Source: Synechococcus sp. UW105 (GTDB taxonomy: Bacteria; Cyanobacteriota; Cyanobacteriia; PCC-6307; Cyanobiaceae). From it: a stretch of 64,000 nt of DNA. The position numbers and the translations under genes were made by a program. This document shows, piece after piece, positions 20,573 through 29,537 of the stretch. Position 1 is the stretch's first letter; each line of letters begins with the position of its first letter. The DNA lies in the NCBI RefSeq assembly GCF_900473935.1, contig NZ_UCNN01000019.1, forward strand, positions 1 to 64,000, in the 5' to 3' direction. Under the pieces are notes generated by a model. The model was not told where the DNA came from. It was given only the letters and a program-made list of their open reading frames with translations, and made no database searches.

Positions 20573-21259
20573 CTAATGCTTCTTGCAAGACCCACTTCTG
20601 GTTGGTGATGATGGACTTGTCACTTCCCATGTGCCTTTTGCGATTGCCCCTGTTCCATCAATCTGTACGCAGCGCATTTTTAGCCGGTCGTGATCGGGAA
20701 GGCACCTGCTAGTGCTGCCTGCAGTTTGAGATCTGTTGTGGCAGATCAGAAAAGTGAGGGTCCCAGAGTTTGCGGTTGTACCTGGTGGGGTGAATCCAAA
20801 CTCTTTGCCTGAGACGGCAACACGAACTGCATTGCTTTCTGGCGTGGATTCATGCAGGAGCAGTCGTAGATTGTCGAGTGGTCGATTGGTCAGAGAACTG
20901 AGTTGGTAGCCAGGATGGCCGATATTGCAATCAGGATCTTGCTTCAGTCTGCTGATTTCGGAATCGCAGCATTGGAAGCTGGTTTGATTGTTGCTGTTTG
21001 ATTGGCTGAATTCTACGAGCTCGTTTGGTGGTGCAAAATTGAATGTTCCAGGAAAGGTGATGATGCAGCTTGTTTTACGGGCGCCTAGTTTTGCTCTCAA
21101 ACCATAGAGCCCTGATTCCAGCATCGAGGCATAACGGTCGACCTCTCCCTGCCAACGATTGCGGGTAATGATTGGTGCTGTCATCGCTGTCGCGACTGCC
21201 AGGATCGCGACCGTTACGACCATTTCAATCAGGGTGAATCCGGTTTCTGTTCGCTTCAT
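20573..21259 (-). CDS. Minor prepilin, GspH/FimT-like (operon 2)
   Basis: A 228-residue prepilin: leader MKRTETG, mature FTLIEMVVTVAILAVATAMTAP. It has paired cysteines (TSCIITFPG; FQCCDSEISR) matching CEINFNP/LQCCDATGC of the operon-1 paralogue, and the same terminal pattern MRCVQIDGTGAIAKGTWEV. The chosen start overlaps the preceding stop (ATGA); an upstream Met (21274) would add five residues. It is a minor subunit of the second pilus system. Confidence 0.85.
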   Translation of the reverse strand: MKRTETGFTLIEMVVTVAILAVATAMTAPIITRNRWQGEVDRYASMLESGLYGLRAKLGARKTSCIITFPGTFNFAPPNELVEFSQSNSNNQTSFQCCDSEISRLKQDPDCNIGHPGYQLSSLTNRPLDNLRLLLHESTPESNAVRVAVSGKEFGFTPPGTTANSGTLTFLICHNRSQTAGSTSRCLPDHDRLKMRCVQIDGTGAIAKGTWEVTSPSSPTRSGSCKKH

Positions 21260-21804
21260 GGCACGTCGTAACACTGGGATGAAAAGTTTGGATTCACGTC
21301 CACAATCCGTTTTTCGATACCGATGGATGATTCCGGCGCCTCAAAGCTGTAAGTGAGCACGAGCAACGATCGATTTGCATCGTTCCAGTCGATTGTGACT
21401 GCTGGATGTGGGGTCTCTCCGGCAATGGTGGGGTCTTGCAGGTGGTTCTTTAGATAGGTGCTTGGAGAACTAGCAGTGTCACCTGCATTTTGAGTTTTAT
21501 AGCCGCAGGCAATTTCTAGTGCATCTGTTGTGTTACTCATCCCAGTTTTTACAACAAGGGCTTCTGGCGTGAGATAGGAGTCTTGCATCTGCACAAGCTG
21601 AATATGATCATTAATGGCGGCTTCAATCGCGTTACGTGATGACTGATTGCGGCTGGTCGCCATGGCAGACAGGCTCAGTCTTGCAACGGCGGTCATCACG
21701 CTGGCCACCACAAGGCCTGCGATCAAGGCTTCAATCACTGTGAAGCCCGAGCTGCCCCTCCAGGAGGTGACTCTGCGTTGACTCGGTAGAACTTGAGGCT
21801 TCAT
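21256..21804 (-). CDS. Minor prepilin, PilV-like (operon 2)
   Basis: A 182-residue prepilin with SSGFTVIEALIAGLVVASVMTAVARLS at residues 19-45. Its NAIEAAINDHIQLVQMQDSYLTPEAL and C-terminal VDVNPNFSSQC match the PilV-like protein of operon 1, as does a central NHLQDP-like disordered segment. Val replaces the usual Leu next to Glu5, which is tolerated in minor pilins. About 200 bases separate it from the PilX-like gene upstream, so a second promoter may exist there. Confidence 0.85.
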   Translation of the reverse strand: MKPQVLPSQRRVTSWRGSSGFTVIEALIAGLVVASVMTAVARLSLSAMATSRNQSSRNAIEAAINDHIQLVQMQDSYLTPEALVVKTGMSNTTDALEIACGYKTQNAGDTASSPSTYLKNHLQDPTIAGETPHPAVTIDWNDANRSLLVLTYSFEAPESSIGIEKRIVDVNPNFSSQCYDVP

Positions 21805-22001
21805 GGTTGTCCGTGTGGTGTTGGACTAACCCGTCGTAAAGGATTAGATCATCTTGAGTGGATAATGCGAGTGTTCGCTCTTGATCCTTTCAGTCTCGCT
21901 TCAGTTAATTCTGCTCTTGTGATTGGGAGCCGAGTCTTTGCTAGGAGTTCTCTCTGGTTTGTGTGAGAGTTGGCTGAGATTGCGTGTGTTGAATTTGAGC
22001 A

Positions 22002-23777
22002 TTACCAACGCTCAAAGGTATCGAGGCTGGTACCCCGAATGGCGCGGGTGACCATCCGCCCATAACCGGGGTAATGGAATCGGCTGTTCCAGCCCCAAGC
22101 TTCATCGGCCTGCTGAACGATGGATTTGTTTGCACCATTGCTATTGAGTGTGAAGGTGGAGGGAAACCCCTGTTGATTCACAACGCAGATGCTGCTTGCC
22201 CAAGCAACACCATTCAGGGTCGCGCCATTGGGCCGAACTGTCCCCGTTGGCAGATACAGCAATGCATGGGGCAGCGTTTCACCGGTGAAGCTCACGGACC
22301 GCACGCTGCTATTGCATGCATCGGTTGGAGTGGCTCCGGAAGTGGCCATAATCACAAGCTGTTCAGCTCTGCCATTGCAGCCTGTGTTGGCTCCATCCAC
22401 GCCGCACAGTTTTGCCGTGCCTGATAACTGAATTGCCCTGGAGATGCTGCCGTCACTTGGGTACGCCTCAGGTTGTTCAATGTGGAGGACTACCGAACGG
22501 CTGCTGGAGGTTTGGATCTGCAACTTGGTCTGGTTGAGCTTGATGTGATCGAGATAGACATGGCAATCAAATTTGTCGGATCCGGCGCAGAGCACATCAG
22601 GCTTGAGAGTGATGGTTGAGCCACTTTGATGAATGCTGATGCCTTCTTCGGCGAGGGTTCGAAAGTCTGATGATGCTGTTTTATCCGCATCCCTCACGCA
22701 GATGGATTCACCGCAGGGAAGCGCTGGGTAGAGGATGAGATTGCCTTCGGCATCCACGTCATTGCCGGCGATGTTATCTCTGTCACCAGGAGCAGCTGGG
22801 CTGTCATCAAAGCTCCACATGCGGATGGTATTGCCGCCGCTTGCCCTAGTGGTGTCTTTGACGGGCTCTTTCTCAAAGAGAGTGATCGGAGGCATACCAC
22901 CGACTCCCCGCTTTGTTTCGTCGATATTACGAGGCCAAATCTGATTGCGGAGGTTTTTTCCAGCAAGAGAGTGATTGTCTGATCCCACATCATTCAGCAG
23001 TGCAGAGCTGCTGCACCGATTGGCGTATTGCAGGGCTGAGTACTGGTCTGGATTAGTGGTGAGATAGAAGATGTTTCCGGGGCCATTGATGGTGGTGTCG
23101 TTAAGGCGAAGATTGTTGCCGCTGATCACAGCCCAATCACTGGCACCAGCTACTTTTGAGCTGATATAAAGTGAGCGCCTTAGTAGGGCACGGGCGAGAA
23201 TATTGTTGCCTCGACTGACTATGCCTTCGACGTAAAAGGTTCCTTCGCCATTGCCTGATACTGCTGTGGTGTTATAGCTTCTAAGTCGATAGCCAATCTG
23301 AATTGGCTTGACATTGCCTTGGTCATCTTCAACTCCATCTGAACGCATAGTGCCGGTGTTGATGGCCACTTCTGGTGGAGCATCATTGCTTCCTAGTGGA
23401 TAGGCACTGATGTATTTTGTGACTGGTGTGCAGAGGTCGACGAGTTGGAAGCCGCTGGTGTTTGGCGTTGCCCAACCTCGTCTGCCTTCGTCATTATTGA
23501 GAGATAGCAAAAACCCTGTGTAATGGTTGCTGTCATCGCGGTTGAGGTCGCTCAAAATACGGTTGAGGCCATTCAAGGCGGCTGATTCAGCCATTTGCTG
23601 ATAGCTCTCTGCCGCTCCCAACTTGCGTGCTGCTAATTGGCGAATCATCAAGCCTGTGGTTCCAGCTAGCAAGACAACACCCATAAGGAGTGCTGCGACC
23701 ATGGCCATGCCTTCTTCTTGTGGATCGGCTTTGCTCGCGATTGTTTTCCAGAGCTTCTTTTGCTGGCGTTGATTCAT
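22002..23777 (-). CDS. Large PilX-like pilus assembly protein (operon 2)
   Basis: A 591-residue paralogue of 13844-15577. The N-terminal hydrophobic helix EEGMAMVAALLMGVVLLAGTTGLMIRQ (residues 22-48) is followed by the shared KLGAAESYQQMAESAALNGLNRIL helix. The C-terminus ends GYGRMVTRAIRGTSLD. The middle contains repeated beta-strand segments and Cys pairs (CAGSDKFDCHVYLD; ICGVD-type CGVDGANTGC) that recur in the first copy. It starts 6 bases after the preceding prepilin. Its probable role is initiation or tip assembly together with the vWA protein. Confidence 0.75.
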   Translation of the reverse strand: MNQRQQKKLWKTIASKADPQEEGMAMVAALLMGVVLLAGTTGLMIRQLAARKLGAAESYQQMAESAALNGLNRILSDLNRDDSNHYTGFLLSLNNDEGRRGWATPNTSGFQLVDLCTPVTKYISAYPLGSNDAPPEVAINTGTMRSDGVEDDQGNVKPIQIGYRLRSYNTTAVSGNGEGTFYVEGIVSRGNNILARALLRRSLYISSKVAGASDWAVISGNNLRLNDTTINGPGNIFYLTTNPDQYSALQYANRCSSSALLNDVGSDNHSLAGKNLRNQIWPRNIDETKRGVGGMPPITLFEKEPVKDTTRASGGNTIRMWSFDDSPAAPGDRDNIAGNDVDAEGNLILYPALPCGESICVRDADKTASSDFRTLAEEGISIHQSGSTITLKPDVLCAGSDKFDCHVYLDHIKLNQTKLQIQTSSSRSVVLHIEQPEAYPSDGSISRAIQLSGTAKLCGVDGANTGCNGRAEQLVIMATSGATPTDACNSSVRSVSFTGETLPHALLYLPTGTVRPNGATLNGVAWASSICVVNQQGFPSTFTLNSNGANKSIVQQADEAWGWNSRFHYPGYGRMVTRAIRGTSLDTFERW

Positions 23778-23782
23778 GATTA

Positions 23783-24274
23783 TTATGAACAGAGGTTCAT
23801 CACTTCAGAGCTTGAAGAGCTTGTTGTCAGATCACTTGCTCCATTGCTGATGTCTAGGCAGGCATGAATATATTGCTGCCCGTTTGTATTTGTTGGGCTA
23901 GCTATGATTGTGAAGATTGTGCCTGTTCCGCTTGGTGGTTTGACTTCCAGCTTGTATTTTTCTCCTGGCAGTGTTATTTGGCTGAAGTCAGTTTTCAGCG
24001 CCTGTCTAGAAGTGCCGTCGCCATTTGAGGTCATGATTGCGCTTATGCTGTTTATTTCTTTCCAGCTTTTGGGTATTTTGCCTGTCTCGTCGATGTAGCT
24101 GCTTATAATTGTTTGAATTCCTGCTACTGTCGCTTTCGCTGAGCTTTGTTCGTTTGATTTAAGGGCATTGACAAAACTTGGGGTGGCCAATGTGCTCAAT
24201 GTCCCGATGATCCCAACGGTTACTAGGACTTCTGTTAGTGTGAAGCCGCTTACCTGTTGTGAATGACTTTTCAT
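23783..24274 (-). CDS. Type IV prepilin (operon 2)
   Basis: A 163-residue prepilin with a short leader (MKSHSQQVSG) and mature start FTLTEVLVTVGIIGTLSTLATP. It shares IQTIISSYIDETGKIPKSW and CLDISNGASDL with the operon-1 counterpart. I chose the Met at 24274; three residues upstream lies another (MCA). Longer upstream reading would overlap the major pilin gene. The body is AT-richer than the flanking genes. Confidence 0.85.
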   Translation of the reverse strand: MKSHSQQVSGFTLTEVLVTVGIIGTLSTLATPSFVNALKSNEQSSAKATVAGIQTIISSYIDETGKIPKSWKEINSISAIMTSNGDGTSRQALKTDFSQITLPGEKYKLEVKPPSGTGTIFTIIASPTNTNGQQYIHACLDISNGASDLTTSSSSSEVMNLCS

Positions 24275-24336
24275 TGCGCACATTGGCCTAGAGTTGTTTG
24301 TGTATTTGAAATGTTCCTGTATCGCCGATTGAGCTA

Positions 24337-24747
24337 TTAGCTCACGGTGCCGTCGTCGTTCGCTATGTAAGTATTTGTTCCATTTGTAGAAGTGAAGGTC
24401 GCTAAGTTTGCGCAATCTGTGGTGCTGCCTTGATTTGTAAAAGCTGTTTCATTTGCTGGCCCTGGTTGAGTGCGAGAGCCCAAAGCGGCATCGCCAAAAT
24501 TAGCTGCTTCATTGGTAAGTAAAAGTGTTGCGCATGCCTGTGCGTTTGCTTTGGCCCATGCATCGCCCGCAGCTGCTTCGGCTTTGTCTTGCTGGTTAAG
24601 GAAGGCCGGTAGAGCAACGGATGAGAGTATCCCAACAATCACAACAACAACAAGAAGTTCAATCAAAGTGAAGCCTTTTTCGAGTGCATTACGGCTCTTT
24701 TTGCGGTTGAGCATGGCCAGTTGGAGGCGGCTGTTGAGAGTGGTCAT
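24337..24747 (-). CDS. pilA-like: Major type IV pilin, PilA-like (operon 2)
   Basis: A 136-residue pilin: MTTLNSRLQLAMLN leader, then KGFTLIELLVVVVIVGILSSVALPAF. The mature domain is short and polar with two cysteines (AQACATLLL, TTDCANLA). The near-identical leader start with the operon-1 pilin supports the chosen Met over one 15 codons upstream. It is the first gene of operon 2 and so the likely major subunit of a second, related pilus. Confidence 0.9.
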   Translation of the reverse strand: MTTLNSRLQLAMLNRKKSRNALEKGFTLIELLVVVVIVGILSSVALPAFLNQQDKAEAAAGDAWAKANAQACATLLLTNEAANFGDAALGSRTQPGPANETAFTNQGSTTDCANLATFTSTNGTNTYIANDDGTVS

Positions 24748-24847
24748 GGCTGGTGATTGGGTGAATGGTTGAACGGCACGTTTCGTGCTCACAGATTCAC
24801 CATCTCTTGTTTGCTTGGCCGGTAGAGGAAGAAACGGCTAGAGCTCT

Positions 24848-24863
24848 CTAAGAACCCTCTTAG
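24848..24863. promoter_or_regulatory. Palindrome upstream of operon-2 pilin
   Basis: CTAAGAACCCTCTTAG is a palindrome with 6-bp arms, 101 bases upstream of the operon-2 pilin ATG and 16 bases before the divergent histidine kinase start. It aligns with TGAGAACCTTCTCA at 16686-16699 before operon 1. It may be a shared operator or 5'-UTR hairpin. Confidence 0.5.
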
Positions 24864-24878
24864 TTTTGTGCTCAGGCT

Positions 24879-26162
24879 TTGAAACACCAGTCACTGCCAT
24901 CACTGCGGGCTTGGCTGCAGAACACCGCCCTGCTCACGGTGATCGCTGGTTACACCGTGCTCTTGGTGGTGAATGGTGCTTTGGCGGATTGGCAGCGCCG
25001 CCAGAACCATCAACGCTTGGTGGCTGCTCTGGCGCAGCAGTCGACTCTTGAGCAACTCGATTCCGTGCCGCTTCGCACGGTGGGATTGGAAGCGAGCCTT
25101 CGAAGCAAGGGGCCGGAGCAGTCTCCTCGCCTCACAGCCGGCCCCGCAGGGGAGCAGTGGCTTGAGAGCCGCAACCGCGTGTTGTTGCCCAGTGGTGACA
25201 TCCGTTGGCTGGCGCTGCGCCAGAACGTTTCCGGTTCCCTGGAGCAGGAGCGCTTCAGCCAACTGCTGTTGATCGCTGCTGCTGGCGTTTCCATCCTGTT
25301 CACCTCAGTGTTGCTCCGCCCTGTGCTGCGGCGTGGCTTGGTGGTGCCCCTGAATGAGCTTGATCAACAGCTGCAAGCGCTTGAGGCCGACAACCTCGGT
25401 GAGCATCTGCTCGATCCAGCCAGCCAACCTCAGGAACTGGAAGGGATTGCCATCGCGATCAACAACCTGCAGCAACGTTTGGCAGCTGCTTGGCAGCGGG
25501 AGCGTCAGTTTGTGGATGGTGTGGCCCACGAACTGCGCACGCCGATCACGTTGATTTCTGGCCGTTCGCAGCAATTACTGCGCAAACCCCATGCGCCAGA
25601 ACAGCACCAACCGCTGCAGCAGATTGCAGAGGAGGCCTCACGCATGGCGGCGCTAATCACATCCATGTTGGAGTTGGCCCGTCGTGATTCGGGTCGTTTG
25701 CAGCTTGATCTGCAGCCTTGTGAGCCCGAGCAGGTGCTGTTGGAAGCGTTTGAACGACTGTCTTCTGTGGCCGCTGGCCGCTTGCAATTGGGGCCAGCGA
25801 CAGAAACTGGCCTTCCTGCGATTGCGGCGGACCCGCAACGCTTGCAGGAATGTCTACTGGCGCTCGTCGATAACGCTCTGGCCTACAGCGACGGCTCAGT
25901 GCAACTGAGTGCCAGCAGCGAGTGCCGGGAGCAACAGCGATGGCTGGTGTTGCATGTGCTCGATCGCGGCCCTGGAATTTCGTTGGGTGAACGCAGCCAG
26001 GTGTTGCGTCGGTTCGCGCGGGGTAGCAGTTCAGTCGGAACGCGCGGTAGTGGCATCGGCCTGGCAGTGGTGCAGGAGATGATCACCGCCATGGGGGCAG
26101 AGCTGGTGATTGCCGATCGCGCCGGTGGTGGTGCAGATCTGCAGCTGGCTTTCAGGGTTTGA
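24879..26162 (+). CDS. Sensor histidine kinase
   Basis: A 427-residue membrane histidine kinase starting at TTG. It has two transmembrane segments (about 18-34 and 128-146) flanking a roughly 90-residue periplasmic sensor domain, a HAMP-like linker, the H-box with H217 (FVDGVAHELRTPITLISG), the N-box LVDNALAYS and a G-box GTRGSGIGLAVVQ. It is divergent from pilin operon 2 and convergent with the response regulator, overlapping it by 11 bases at the 3' ends. The pair probably forms one two-component system; its position suggests, but does not prove, control of pilin genes. Confidence 0.9.
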   Translation: MKHQSLPSLRAWLQNTALLTVIAGYTVLLVVNGALADWQRRQNHQRLVAALAQQSTLEQLDSVPLRTVGLEASLRSKGPEQSPRLTAGPAGEQWLESRNRVLLPSGDIRWLALRQNVSGSLEQERFSQLLLIAAAGVSILFTSVLLRPVLRRGLVVPLNELDQQLQALEADNLGEHLLDPASQPQELEGIAIAINNLQQRLAAAWQRERQFVDGVAHELRTPITLISGRSQQLLRKPHAPEQHQPLQQIAEEASRMAALITSMLELARRDSGRLQLDLQPCEPEQVLLEAFERLSSVAAGRLQLGPATETGLPAIAADPQRLQECLLALVDNALAYSDGSVQLSASSECREQQRWLVLHVLDRGPGISLGERSQVLRRFARGSSSVGTRGSGIGLAVVQEMITAMGAELVIADRAGGGADLQLAFRV

Positions 26163-26913
26163 CGTCACCGACCCGTGCCATGAAGCCCACACCGCGCACG
26201 GTGTGCAGGAGCTGCTGGAGCCCGGGTTGCTCCAGCTTTCGGCGCAGATAGCCCATGTAGACATCCAGCGTGTTGGGGTCGCCGACGAACGGATCGCCCC
26301 ACACCGTGCTCAAGATTTGCTCCCGGCTCAGCACCGTGCCGGCTGCCTCCACCAAACACACGATCAGATCGAATTCCCGCTGCGACAGATTGATGGCGCT
26401 CTCGCCTCGCATCACCTGGCGGCTGATCAGATCAATCGAAAGATCGCCGAGGTCTAGTGAGCTGTTGGCCTCTCGATCGGCGGCATAACCGCCGCGGCGT
26501 AGTTGGGCCCGCACTCGCGCGTGCAGTTCCTCCAGTTCAAAGGGCTTGGTGAGGTAGTCGTCTGCACCAGCATCAAGGGCCGAAACGCGCTCCTCGAGGG
26601 CATCATGCGCGGTGAGCATCAGCACCGGAGTGGTGTCACCACTGCTGCGCAGGCGCCGGCAGATTTCGATGCCATCAAAATCTGGCAGGGTCCAGTCCAG
26701 AACGACTAGGGCAAAGTCGCCGTTGCGCAGCTGCATCAGTGCGTCTTGGCCACTGGGTACGGCAATGCATTGGTGGCCTTCCCCTTCCAGTTCCTCCTGC
26801 AGAAAATGCAGCAGTTCGGGGTCGTCATCCACCACCAGCAGCTGCGCTGTTGAATCGCTCACCCCCGTCACCACCACTCCCCGCAGGCTATCCACGCTGT
26901 TTTGCCGTGCCAT
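26152..26913 (-). CDS. OmpR/PhoB-family response regulator
   Basis: A 253-residue two-domain regulator. The receiver domain (about 24-138) carries the acidic pocket VVDDDPE, phospho-acceptor D73 (VVLDWTLPDFDG), T101 (LMLTAHD) and K123 (LTKPFE). The winged-helix domain follows, with INLSQREFDLIVCLVEAAGTVLSREQIL and DVYMGYLRRKLE. The N-terminal 20 residues are not part of the fold and a shorter start near VSDSTAQ is possible. Its 3' end overlaps the convergent histidine kinase gene, an arrangement that favours them as partners. Confidence 0.92.
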   Translation of the reverse strand: MARQNSVDSLRGVVVTGVSDSTAQLLVVDDDPELLHFLQEELEGEGHQCIAVPSGQDALMQLRNGDFALVVLDWTLPDFDGIEICRRLRSSGDTTPVLMLTAHDALEERVSALDAGADDYLTKPFELEELHARVRAQLRRGGYAADREANSSLDLGDLSIDLISRQVMRGESAINLSQREFDLIVCLVEAAGTVLSREQILSTVWGDPFVGDPNTLDVYMGYLRRKLEQPGLQQLLHTVRGVGFMARVGDVKP

Positions 26914-26957
26914 GGCATCCGATCACGTCGGCTTAGGGCGCGTTCAGAGCAGGGGGA

Positions 26958-27566
26958 ATGCTTTCGCCACTTGGTTCCTGGCCCATGCCGAACTGCCTGC
27001 TTGTTTCTGCGTCTCGCTGGCATCCCAGCCATCACTACCGCCCCAAGCCCAAGCCGGGATCGCTGCGCATCCTTCATGCCCAGCCCAACACAGGCTTTGT
27101 GCTGCCCCTGGCGCTTGGTACCTCGCTGGTGCTGTTGCTCGGCAGTGCCTCGATGCATAGCCTGGCGCTACATGGCCGTCTGCGTGCCCGCATCGACGCG
27201 CAGCAACATCAGCGCCGTGATCAGCTCCGCTCTGCCGCGATGGCGTTTGCGGCACAGGCTGCTGCGCCAGGCCAGGATTGCCTGCTGGCCTGGGGATCCA
27301 GTGACTGGGATGGCTTGAACCGTGCCTGCCCAACGGCAGACGTCAAGGCGTTGCGTGCAGGCCAGGTGGGCGAGACCCGATGGCGACTGCTGGATTGGCA
27401 GCCCAACGGTGAGCAGGCGCAGCTGCAGTTGGTGATGGTTGCGAGCGGTAGTGCTGCTCAGCTGCCGCTGCGGCGCACGGATGCGTGCTTCCAGCTGCAC
27501 TCTGGTTTAGAGCTGTTGCCGGCGGTCGATGTCGCCATCGCCAGCCCCGATGAGGCGGCGCCATGA
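26958..27566 (+). CDS. PilX-like minor pilin component (operon 3)
   Basis: A 202-residue protein whose hydrophobic segment QPNTGFVLPLALGTSLVLLLGSASMHSLAL (about 42-71) mimics a PilX/prepilin helix without Glu5. The rest is soluble with several Cys. The true start may be the Met at 26985, because the leader is otherwise long. It overlaps the next gene by 4 bases and heads a four-gene minor-pilin operon, 44 bases from the divergent response regulator. Confidence 0.65.
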   Translation: MLSPLGSWPMPNCLLVSASRWHPSHHYRPKPKPGSLRILHAQPNTGFVLPLALGTSLVLLLGSASMHSLALHGRLRARIDAQQHQRRDQLRSAAMAFAAQAAAPGQDCLLAWGSSDWDGLNRACPTADVKALRAGQVGETRWRLLDWQPNGEQAQLQLVMVASGSAAQLPLRRTDACFQLHSGLELLPAVDVAIASPDEAAP

Positions 27567-27952
27567 CCCTCGCCGAAGTGCTTGTGGCTGGCGTCATTGT
27601 CAGCTCCAGTTGCTGCGCCTCATTGCAGGTGTGGAGTCAAACGGTCCAGACCACCCAGGCCGCCCGCGACCTGGTGCAGGCCGGAGAGCGGTTGGAGTTG
27701 CAATGGTTGCTCAGTCGTCGCTGGTTGGCGGCTGCAGAGCTGGGGTGTCCGTTGGATCCCTTCGCGCTTGAGGTGGGTCTGGATCAGGCCCTGCCGCGTG
27801 AGGCGGGGATCAGCCGTCGCTTGGCGATGGATCCCAACCGTGAGGGGGTGTGGTTAACGCTGGAGCACAACGCCACCGGTCTGCTGCGCCGCCAGTTGTT
27901 CACGGCGGCTGGTAGCGGCTGGTGCAGCTCCAGCCGCGAGACCTCGTCATGA
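27563..27952 (+). CDS. Minor pilin with apparently no leader peptide (operon 3)
   Basis: A 129-residue protein starting MTLAEVLVAGVIVSSSCCASLQVW. This is the mature part of a prepilin (T-L-x-E pattern with Glu5), but the expected basic leader and Gly are missing: the in-frame codons upstream are GGC GGC GCC preceded by TGA. Translation starts in a 4-base overlap with the previous gene. Either the protein is used without PilD cleavage, the leader has been lost, or an unusual start operates. The C-terminal half resembles PilV/GspI-like proteins. Confidence 0.6.
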   Translation: MTLAEVLVAGVIVSSSCCASLQVWSQTVQTTQAARDLVQAGERLELQWLLSRRWLAAAELGCPLDPFALEVGLDQALPREAGISRRLAMDPNREGVWLTLEHNATGLLRRQLFTAAGSGWCSSSRETSS

Positions 27953-28464
27953 CCCATCGCTCCTGTGATGGCGGTTTCTCGTTGCTGGAATGCCTGCTCG
28001 CCATCACGCTGCTGGCCATCCTCAGCAGCGTGGTTGTTGTCCACACCGGTGGCGATCGTGCTCGCCAGCAGTTGGCTGCTGCGGCTCAACGCTTGCAGGT
28101 GGCGATCGACCGCGGCCGCCTCTCGGCAATGCATCGCCAACAGGCCTGTGCCCTTCGTCTCACTGATGTCGGTTTGCAGCCGGATGGTGCAGGGGCGCTG
28201 CCGTCTTGCCAAAGCAGCGGCGTTGACATTGTGGAGCCACTGGCCACCTCTGGAGTGAGCCTGCACACCAATGTTTCCGGCCTGCTTCGCTTCAGCACCA
28301 ATGGTTTGCTGCTGGATGGCGGTTTGGTGGTGTTCAGCCATCCGGCGTCGCAGCATCGGCCTTGTGTGGTGGTGAGCCTGCCCCTCGGCGTCACCCGCCA
28401 GGGTGTCTATGGCGCTGATCCTGCGGCGCAGTTGAGTAGCAGCCACTGCCTGCCACGGTCATGA
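27949..28464 (+). CDS. Minor prepilin, GspH/FimT-like (operon 3)
   Basis: A 171-residue prepilin with leader MTHRSCDGG, mature FSLLECLLAITLLAILSSVVVVHT (Glu5 present, with Cys at position 6). The following helix (ARQQLAAAAQRLQVAIDRGRLSAMHRQQACALRL) and late FSHPASQHRPCVVVSLPLGVTRQG are typical of GspH/FimT minor pilins. The ATG overlaps the preceding TGA (ATGA), and the 3' end overlaps the next gene by 4 bases. Confidence 0.85.
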   Translation: MTHRSCDGGFSLLECLLAITLLAILSSVVVVHTGGDRARQQLAAAAQRLQVAIDRGRLSAMHRQQACALRLTDVGLQPDGAGALPSCQSSGVDIVEPLATSGVSLHTNVSGLLRFSTNGLLLDGGLVVFSHPASQHRPCVVVSLPLGVTRQGVYGADPAAQLSSSHCLPRS

Positions 28465-29078
28465 CCAGTCTGCAGTCATGTCCGCGGCATCGCTCTGCTG
28501 CGGGATTCTCCCTGGTGGAACTGTTGCTGGCCGCCTCTCTCGGCACGGTGTTGTGTGGTTTGTTCGTTCAACTGTTGTTGGGAGATCTTCGCTTTACGGG
28601 GGCGATGGCTCAGCGCTTGCAAGCCCGGCGCATTCAGCAACGCACCATCGCCTTGATGCGGGCTGAGCGGGAGCTGGGGCATGCGCTGGTGACCGACCCA
28701 CCGCTGTCATCCACCTGGCCCTGCAATCTGGCCGGACGGCGGCCAGTGTTGGCGCTGGCGCTCTCCGCCCATGACCCGGAGGCGCGACAGCAGGCGATCG
28801 TGTACACCGTTGGCAAGCCTCCCTCCGCTATCTGGCGTGGTGAGGTGCTGATGCGCTGCGGTCCGGCCTATGGCCTGGATGGCCAGATCAATCTGAACAG
28901 CCGCTTCCAGAATCGGGTGCTGCTGGATGGCCTGCCCGCTGGAGAAGGCAAGGGCCTGCAGGCGCTGCCCCATCCTCAGCTGCCCGTGGTGGCCATCACC
29001 CTGGAGCAAGAGCTGCCCGCGTCGGGGCGCGCTGATGGATCGACTGCCATCCATCTGAGCAGTCGCGCTGCTCTCTAA
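28461..29078 (+). CDS. Minor prepilin, PilW-like (operon 3)
   Basis: A 205-residue prepilin: leader ending AAG, mature FSLVELLLAASLGTVLCGLFVQLLL. It continues with a long helical stretch (AQRLQARRIQQRTIALMRAERELGHAL), as in PilW/GspJ proteins, and the AERELGHALV section parallels MRSEIERS in the two vWA fusions, which suggests those fusions grew from a PilW-type pilin. No vWA domain is present here. It is the last gene of operon 3. Confidence 0.85.
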   Translation: MTSLQSCPRHRSAAGFSLVELLLAASLGTVLCGLFVQLLLGDLRFTGAMAQRLQARRIQQRTIALMRAERELGHALVTDPPLSSTWPCNLAGRRPVLALALSAHDPEARQQAIVYTVGKPPSAIWRGEVLMRCGPAYGLDGQINLNSRFQNRVLLDGLPAGEGKGLQALPHPQLPVVAITLEQELPASGRADGSTAIHLSSRAAL

Positions 29079-29162
29079 ACGACGACCGCAATCGATCATG
29101 TGACGGGCTTGCGGTACGGGATTGCGGAAAGTGGTGCGCGCAGCCGTGGTGTCTTGATCGTG

Positions 29163-29537
29163 TTAGTCGGTCTGATCCACAACTTGGTTCGGCAAGGGCG
29201 TCGTGGCGTTGGGCTCAAGCAAGTAGTAGGCCTCCACACTCAGGGCCGCGAGGGCGAGGAAGAGGTGATCAATCCAGCCGAATTCCACCCCCATCCCTTG
29301 GGCGGCGATCTGCACATTCACCACCACCATCACGCACAGGAAGATCGCCAGCACCACCGCCGGTACTGACCGGATGGAGCTGCGATCACTCCACAGCGAG
29401 ATAAGTAAGGGAAGCAGCAACACGACCGACACCGCATGCAGGGCTCGCATCGACAGCTCGTTGTGCAGGTGCGGGGTGATGGCGGCCCAGAGATTCACCG
29501 GGATCAGCAGGGAGGTGAGCAGCAGATACAGGATCAT
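29163..29537 (-). CDS. Small membrane protein, hypothetical
   Basis: A 124-residue protein with four hydrophobic segments (residues 2-20, 31-48, 56-78 and 88-106) and a short polar tail. I recognise no family. Its ATG overlaps the end of the histidine kinase gene upstream by 4 bases, so they are co-transcribed and it may assist or be controlled with that kinase. Confidence 0.6.
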   Translation of the reverse strand: MILYLLLTSLLIPVNLWAAITPHLHNELSMRALHAVSVVLLLPLLISLWSDRSSIRSVPAVVLAIFLCVMVVVNVQIAAQGMGVEFGWIDHLFLALAALSVEAYYLLEPNATTPLPNQVVDQTD

